From: Ophthalmolycus amberensis
Taxonomy: Eukaryota; Chordata; Actinopteri; Perciformes; Zoarcidae
Assembly (NCBI GenBank): GCA_024529925.1
Contig: JAFEUB010000817.1
Coordinates: forward strand, 62,001 to 126,000
Reading direction: 5' to 3'
Length of the DNA: 64,000 nt
Both the position numbers and the translations under genes were made by a program. Of this stretch, positions 57,568 through 64,000 are shown in pieces. A model generated the notes under the pieces. It was not told the origin of the DNA. It made no database searches and saw only the letters and a program-made list of their open reading frames with translations. How positions within the stretch are numbered: the stretch's first letter is position 1; every line of letters begins with the position of its first letter.

Positions 57568-57601
57568 AAAGCGTTCTGAAGGTGAGGCTTCAGAACGCTT
57601 T
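57568..57601. repeat. Perfect hairpin, 14-bp stem and 6-nt loop
   Basis: AAAGCGTTCTGAAG (57568-57581) and CTTCAGAACGCTTT (57588-57601) are exact reverse complements around GTGAGG. Only a short T-run (57599-57602) follows. Confidence 0.95.
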
Positions 57602-59343
57602 TCTGCAGCTAATAGCACATTGTATGTTATCTTTGGACAAACACATAAAATATAATAAATAAAAGCCTAAAATCTTTTAACACAGCTTTCTGAAGAGTAG
57701 AACTTTGCCAAGAATGTTTTTGTCACTTCAATTTCTTTTGCTGCTCAAACAACAAGTCTATTCAGTTCTGCATAGATGCAATTAACTGATCATAGCCACA
57801 ATACACTGTCGCTTCCATCGCTGTACTAGATCCTCTGCCAGGGGTTTTCAGTATTTTAACCACGACATGCAAAAGGAGATTTCACAAACTTGAGATAAAC
57901 GACTGCACTGTGTCAACTGTACCAGCTGGGTGCATTAAACAAATGCCATAAGTATAAGCTACAAATTGGTTATAGCCAGGAAAAATAGAGCTATGCCATC
58001 TGATGTTCAAGTGTTCGTCTTTTCTCTCAAAAACATTTTTTTATTCAAATAGTTTTGCACTTTTAATCAAAACTTTAAGATTTCTTTAGTCTGTGTAACT
58101 GGCAGTGTTGGAATGGAGAGCCTGCGAAGGAGAAGCGGGGAGGGTAAAGAGAGCTCTGTCTGTTTTTGTATGCTCCTGCGAGCTCCCATGATCCATTAGA
58201 GAGGCTGAGAATGAATGAACGAGCGCTGCACCCGGAGAAAGCGCAGCAACAGTTTCTTCAGTTCCCACCTTATTGATTTCTGCAGGAAATATACAACCCG
58301 GGGCGCAGAGGTAGAAGAGGGAGGACCACACTGATATTAAGTCGTTTTCCCATCTTTTCCAAAAATCTTTAATCAAAGTTTAAGTGAAATACTAACATGC
58401 CACTTGACGTGACCTTTTAGCCCTGTTATGAATCACCTGTTTTTGAGCTGAGCTGAGTGACCAAGAGCGGTTAGAATTCCTAATTCCTAAATCACTGCAT
58501 CGCTGCAAGAAAAAGAACAAGTTCAGTGGCAGAGTTAAATGCCCACCGAAGGGCTTGTTTGCTGTTGACCTTTGACAAATGCTAGACAACAAATCTATGT
58601 TTAAAGCACTCGCCCAACTGGATTCCTTTATAGCACTAAGTGACTCCTGTGAAGGACGAATCCTTCAAAAGTGACTCCCGCCCAAGCCAAAAAAGCTCTG
58701 CTCCACCAAAACAAAAGAAGACACTTCCTGCACAAACATGGCTTCATGAAGGATGATATACTGCAGGATGGGGGGTACACGTCTACAGGGACGATGCAAA
58801 CACGACGATTTGTGAGCATACGAGTGCCTGGCCTATAATGACAAATATGAAATCAATATAGTGACCTTAATTTGCCCAAAGCATAACTGTGATGTAGTAC
58901 ACGGTGTTTCGATTAAAGGAGGTATAAAAAGATGGTGTCTGCGTGTTTGAGGGCAAGGAGGCCATGCCCTTTTGAACCCTGGCGCTCAACCGAGAGCGTG
59001 GCAGCCATAAAAGGAACAACCAGCCCTGTTTGGTCATTGAATAGGCTCCTTATGGCTCATGGGTAATAATGTCACGCCTCGAGACGTTTTTTGAAAAGAG
59101 CCGGCAAATGATAGCTACCAATGTGTTCCGCAACACTGGCAACATTATGGCAGCAGAGGAGACAATATAATAGCTTGAATATGCTATGAATAACAAAACC
59201 TGTCAATACTCACCTCTAGAAGAATTGCTGATCAGACACAGTTCATGTAAAGTGTTCGTGTGTGTGAGTGAGAATTTATGATATGTGTCCCTATATAAGA
59301 GACTGTGTGCACTTTTGTGTGTTTGAAAAAAAGTGATGAGGCG

Positions 59344-59344
<1 letters not shown>
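57602..59344. other. Intergenic sequence without recognised genes
   Basis: Mixed unique sequence. No exon with both splice signals was found. Confidence 0.5.

Positions 59345-59383
<39 letters not shown>
59345..59383. repeat. (GT)n microsatellite
   Basis: About 19 uninterrupted dinucleotide units. Confidence 0.97.
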
Positions 59384-59385
<2 letters not shown>

Positions 59386-60219
59386 CTGTTGGATTTGTGC
59401 CTTGTACTGGATAGACAATGTGGCCATTTGAATTTCCATCTGCTGGAATTCAAACTTTTGTGATATTACAGTTGTGTTTTCTAATTTAGTTATAAAAAAG
59501 TTGTGGGTATAAATATATATACATTTACAGCTGTTGAGTTTCAGCTTTAAGTGTATTTGAGGATGATTGGGTGAACTGTCTATAAATGGCTCCCCAAAAG
59601 GACAATGCAGCCGGGAAGAGGAAGACTATAGGTGAAGATGGGTGCAGTACAGGACTGGCAGAATGTCACCAGGGAAGATTGCTGATGTCTAGGGGATACT
59701 AAACAGGATGAACTAATTCATTATTTCAATTTTTAAAATACATTTTGGTCACCTTTTTTTAAAGATTTAACTAAATACAACTCAACACAATTCCTACTAT
59801 TTGTGGAGCACATTTTCTGCAGGAGTAATAGTCACAAACAAGGAACTTCTGACCGATAATAATATTGTCTGTCATCAAGGGTCAGAACCTCAATTGAGTT
59901 GCAAGTATTTAGATCTATTAAGTTGTACATTGCTTGGGCTCTGTGGTCAGTATTTTAAGCACTTATATTCTGGTACATTACTTGAGTAGAAAATGTTTTT
60001 TAGGGTGTCATTCCAGGGACCTCAAAATCACAGGCAACATTGTGTGCCATGATTAGTGGAAAGTGCAGTACATTAACACCAGCTTTCACTAAAATAAACA
60101 AACAATAAATTAATTTAAGAATATTATCACTTGAATGGAGGAAAAAAAACATCACTTTAAAAATGAGCCTTGGGCTTTAACATATATAAAAGGGGAATTT
60201 CAACCCGAAGATGTTCTCT

Positions 60220-60560
60220 AATTTATTAACAAACCATTCACAGACTCGTTTCAGCCCGACACCACGGAGCTCGGCATAGAGCCTGTAAATGAGTCCATCT
60301 CCTTTAGCACTGCCCCTGGGCTGTGAGCAGCCGAGGGCAGAATGGCTCACACAATGGAGCCATTCGGTTAGAGCTTAGCCCTTAAAACAACACGCCACTC
60401 AAGGATCCCAATGATCCTCCTGGAAAACAATGCCGGGACACATCGGGCAGGCCTGTGTGGGATGGAGGGTGGCAGGGGGACACTGATGCCCCCGTGGAGC
60501 CGTCCCGTTGGGAAGACGTTCCCAACGGGACGGCTCTTTTCACAGCCTGACCTGGAAGCG
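60220..60560. promoter_or_regulatory. Candidate conserved non-coding block containing a perfect hairpin
   Basis: A unique, GC-richer block in AT-rich surroundings, with no repeat match. It encloses the hairpin at 60497-60536. Conservation was not tested. Confidence 0.25.
60497..60536. repeat. Perfect hairpin, 18-bp stem and 4-nt loop
   Basis: GAGCCGTCCCGTTGGGAA (60497-60514) and TTCCCAACGGGACGGCTC (60519-60536) are exact reverse complements around GACG, followed by TTTT. Confidence 0.97.
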
Positions 60561-61639
60561 AACAGCATGGTGAGGTTTGTGGGGGGTAAAACCGAGGGGG
60601 CTGGACTGCACAAATCAACTGTCTCAATAACTTCTTTAAACTCGCAATGGGTGCCAGAATCTTCTTTTCTCGAAACAAATGAATATATCGCTTGTTACAG
60701 ACCAAGAAAAAGTAGTAATATTTGTTTGTATTAACCGTTTTTAGGAGGCTAAAGTTAGCTTGAGAGACTGATTGAGAAAAAGATGTTAAGAAAGAGAGTA
60801 ATGTTTTGGGGTTGGGTGAAATTTAGGAGGACAGGGATAAAGCAGAGGCCCCCTGGGTCATAAATACCATAAGGCCTCCAGCATATTACCCAGTGCCAGG
60901 CCAATCTCTGTTCATTACCGCTCCACGCTACTCAGCACTTCATTTAAAACTCACATTCCTTTAATTAACACACACTGCTGGGTGCAGATGAGCCAGTACA
61001 GAGCCTTGTCTGTCTGTCCCTTGCTTCTTCTACTCACTCAATTCTGTGTCTCTGTCATCACATTTCTTTTGCGCTTCATTCTTTTCATCTTACTTGTCGT
61101 TTCATTTCCTGCTTGGTGGCAATTTCCTTCTTAACTGGCTCCTTGGAATGAAAGTAACCGTGTCACTAACAAGATAAACTAAACATAAGTCCATGCTATT
61201 TTTTCGAGGTACATTTTATAAACACAATTAGACTCCAGACACACTTTTTTGCTCTTGTGATAGTGATTAAAGAGAAGAAGGAAAGACGGCTGCATCAGAA
61301 TCTGAAGAAACAGTTTGTCCAACAAATTGTATGTGGTAAATGCTTATCCATCTATTATATCAACCAATTACACTGCGGCAGAATTAGCTCCATTAGAGTA
61401 CAAAAGGCGAGCATTTAAAGAACGAAATGCACATCGTTTCTTTTTGCTGCACTCAAACCCTCACATAACCTTAAATCAACCGTCTGCGGGTGTTTTTCAT
61501 GTTAAATGATGGCATGAAATGATACACGGGGAACTACGTGATAGATACACAAGGCAGAAATGAAATTTGGATTGTTTTTATAATGTCCTCGGCATTCGTA
61601 AGACACAGGAAAAATCTGTCATTCATCTAAAGCTCATAT
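60561..61639. other. Intergenic sequence without recognised genes
   Basis: No gene or clear repeat is recognised. Confidence 0.5.
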
Positions 61640-62060
61640 TGGTTTCACAATACATCGCCTGCTGTTATTAAAGGAGTCTTCTGTGCAGCTTAAAGTAAAT
61701 GATTCTGCTTCTATCACAGGCGCTTATGTGGATCAGATGATGCGTCTACTGATAGGTTTGTAATGGACTTTTCCTGTTCATTAACTGAGTTATAGCACCA
61801 GGATTTTATGCTTTGCGGTTCTAAATTGAATAATGCATCTCCACTGTTTAAAGTAATATTAATATTTTCAAAATCAATGTTAGTAAAATTTTATGTACAC
61901 AGTTGTATTTGTTGATGGCCGGCCGCCGCAAATAAAGATAAGATTTATGAAGGTGTGGGTCTCCTCTCTCTGTACTATTATCACAAGTGAAACACAGACC
62001 ATAAAAAACTTTAATTAAAATTTTAATTAACACAGGTAATCAATAGGGTGTAACATAACA
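61640..62060. promoter_or_regulatory. Candidate conserved non-coding block with A/T palindrome
   Basis: It includes a perfect 20-bp palindrome (62011-62030) made of two inverted TTAATTAA sites, plus GGCCGGCCGCCGC and AAAGATAAGATTT (GATA-type) at 61918-61952. Confidence 0.28.
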
Positions 62061-63735
62061 TCTCACATATTCTCAGTGGCATGGAGGAAAATGTAATCAA
62101 ACAAATACAGAGGGACCAAATATGATGATTTTATAGGCTAATAAGCTCAAGGTAAGTGTGGCAGGACGAGTGGGAATGTCAGACTCTTTTTTCCCCCTGT
62201 GGTGTTTGGTAATGTGCTGAAGGCTTCAATGCATCTGTTTTGTTCTTGCTGCCTGAATCTATACCATCCTTTTAAACTTTTCCTAATACATCATGGCCAT
62301 CTGAATGAACCACTTTTAATCAGTCTGCCTCCTGCTATATGTCAGTCGGTAACTCCAAAGACGTCTCTTGAATCAGAACCTGCATGCTTTTGCTTTGGTT
62401 TTGAATACAGGATTGTACAAAGTTGCAATCAATTAACAAGCAGTGAAGAATGAATGGTGTGTTAAAGACAGAAATAGTTTACAATCCTGTTTACATTATA
62501 ATCCTCAAGAATTGTGGACTTTTCTTGATGACTCAATCTTTTTTTCTTGTGCCATGATCAAAACAAAAACTGTATATTGTTCATCACAACCCAAAGATCT
62601 ATCTCAATCCAGTTAACAACATTATTCATTTGGTGCTACTTTACCAGATGTTTTACAAAGAACAAATAGATGCACACCACTGGTGCAGCCTGCAAACTCT
62701 CTGACTCTACTGAGTAATGATGTGGAGGGAAGAGAGAACTTTTAATTGCATCGAGCATATATGCAGTCGTTTTGCCCCTCTTTGTCCAAAGATCAAGAGA
62801 CTACAGATATGTAGCTGGTCTTCTGCGTTCAGATCAGTGTTAAAGCCGTCATAAAGCCAACAAGCAGTTGTGGATGGCAGATCCATGAATCTACTCTACC
62901 ATTCTACCATTGTTGCCAAACTCTGACAAAAAACATTTATTTTTATTTATCTACTTATTTGATTTACTTTTGATCTAGATGTATCTACTGGTTAAAGAAT
63001 GAATAACCCCAGTGAAACAGACAAAGCAGACCACAAAATAGACCATAAAATGAAAGTGAAATCGCTGAAAGTAGGTTTTTATGGAGCTGGAATATTTTAA
63101 GTTGGATTTATTATAATAATGTCACATAATGTTTCATTGACAGATGTTAAATAATTAAGAATACCACATAAAAATACTTTAGGCAGTCAGATAGGAGGAG
63201 AGCATTAATACTGGTAAAGCAGACAAACTCTAGACTACGTATCCTGTTAGGGATTGAATGGAGCTGGACTAAAGCATCAATGTGGAGGGAAGAAGGACAA
63301 AGCAAGTGAAAGAACAAAAACAGAGTGAAAGAGAACGGTAGAGGGAGAGTATTAGGGTAATAGCGCCTGAAGATTGTGTGCCACTGACATCTCTCCTCTC
63401 TACCATTTCTCTCTCTCGTTCTTTTGCAGAGGTAATCTCCCCCACAGCCTGACGTAGGCGTACCTCAGCTCAGCCACACAATAAATACACTGGATTGGCC
63501 GCAAAATGGGAATTGCATATAAGGCTATGAAGCAAATTTCAATCATGCTCCATAGGCCTTTTTACATATGGAGGGTATAGGTACACTTGTCGATCCTGAG
63601 ATTGTTGAAATAGTGAGTGGCTAGGGCTCAGCCAGAAAGTGATTTCCTCAAAGTTGAAGACAGTTTGGGGTTAACCACATATATTACCGCACCAACTTTC
63701 TCTAAAATCTGTGATTACTTCATCATGGGATTGGC
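62061..63735. other. Intergenic sequence without recognised genes
   Basis: AT-rich unique sequence. No supported exons. Confidence 0.5.
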
Positions 63736-63786
63736 TATATATACAGTATATATATATATATATATAGATATATTTTTTTTTTTTAA
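63736..63786. repeat. (TA)n and T-run low-complexity stretch
   Basis: TATATATA units followed by about 13 T bases. Confidence 0.95.
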
Positions 63787-63888
63787 TTACATTTTGTTTT
63801 AGAGTTTTTATGTTTTCCTTTCACTCATTGAGGCTATGATGAAAACGGGATCTCTTCTACTTGCACAAAGTATGCAGTATGCGTAGAT

Positions 63889-64000
63889 CAGGGGTGTCAA
63901 ACTCATTTCCACTCTGGGCCACATCAGCATCACGGTCGCCCTCAAAGGGCCGGTTGTAACTGTAAGACTGTATAACTAACTTCTCCCTAACATATTGTTA
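63889..64000 (+). mobile_element. Start of a second hAT-like element, cut by the window edge
   Basis: CAGGGGTGTCAAACTCATTT is the terminus of a widespread vertebrate/teleost hAT family by memory, and GGGCCACATCAGC continues the expected sequence. The rest lies beyond 64000. Confidence 0.7.

Overview
The window is nuclear DNA from a vertebrate, almost certainly a teleost fish. It has short coding exons in GT-AG introns, low gene density, very many simple repeats, and several interspersed repeats of types I recognise from fish genomes. Family names given from memory are marked as such; no database was searched. LAYOUT. (1) Positions 1-7525 hold the 3' part of one recognisable gene, atg4c, the autophagy cysteine protease ATG4C. 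It is on the + strand with seven coding exons (1412-6092), a stop at 6090-6092 and a 3'UTR ending near 7525. The exon with the catalytic cysteine and the N-terminus lie upstream of the window. (2) Positions 7526-10582 are non-coding, with two weak exon-like open stretches. (3) Positions 10583-15868 hold the most unusual object: two direct copies of a non-autonomous hAT-like DNA transposon (10591-12100 and 14576-15860) enclosing 2.5 kb of other sequence. The outermost 8 bp flanks match each other (TGTACAAA). The two inner flanks match each other with a different 8-mer (TTTACAAC). The older repeat interrupted by this 5.3 kb unit is present uninterrupted near 31.69-32.08 kb, giving a related empty site inside the same window. 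The enclosed segment looks like a small transcription unit: a 5' region, two exons encoding a putative 69-residue protein that ends in 10-residue repeats, a strong poly(A) signal, and a diverged piece of the transposon itself. (4) Positions 16-64 kb are a gene desert. It contains dispersed fish repeats (a recurrent AT-rich TIR-like family, SINE-like and LINE-tail fragments, and the start of another hAT at the right edge), long microsatellites, and blocks of unique, homeodomain-site-rich sequence that look like candidate conserved non-coding elements. There is one exon-like segment at 46951-47045. In tetrapods ATG4C is followed by a long gene-poor interval leading to FOXD3, so this desert may be part of a foxd3 regulatory landscape. 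That is inference from synteny only. OTHER STRUCTURE. Three perfect short-loop hairpins (28328-28359, 57568-57601, 60497-60536), a 36-bp foldback at the end of transposon copy 1, and a perfect 20-bp A/T palindrome (62011-62030) are not explained by ordinary repeat families. FUNCTION. The only gene with a known role is atg4c, which processes and delipidates ATG8-family proteins in autophagy. Nothing else in the window can be tied to a pathway.
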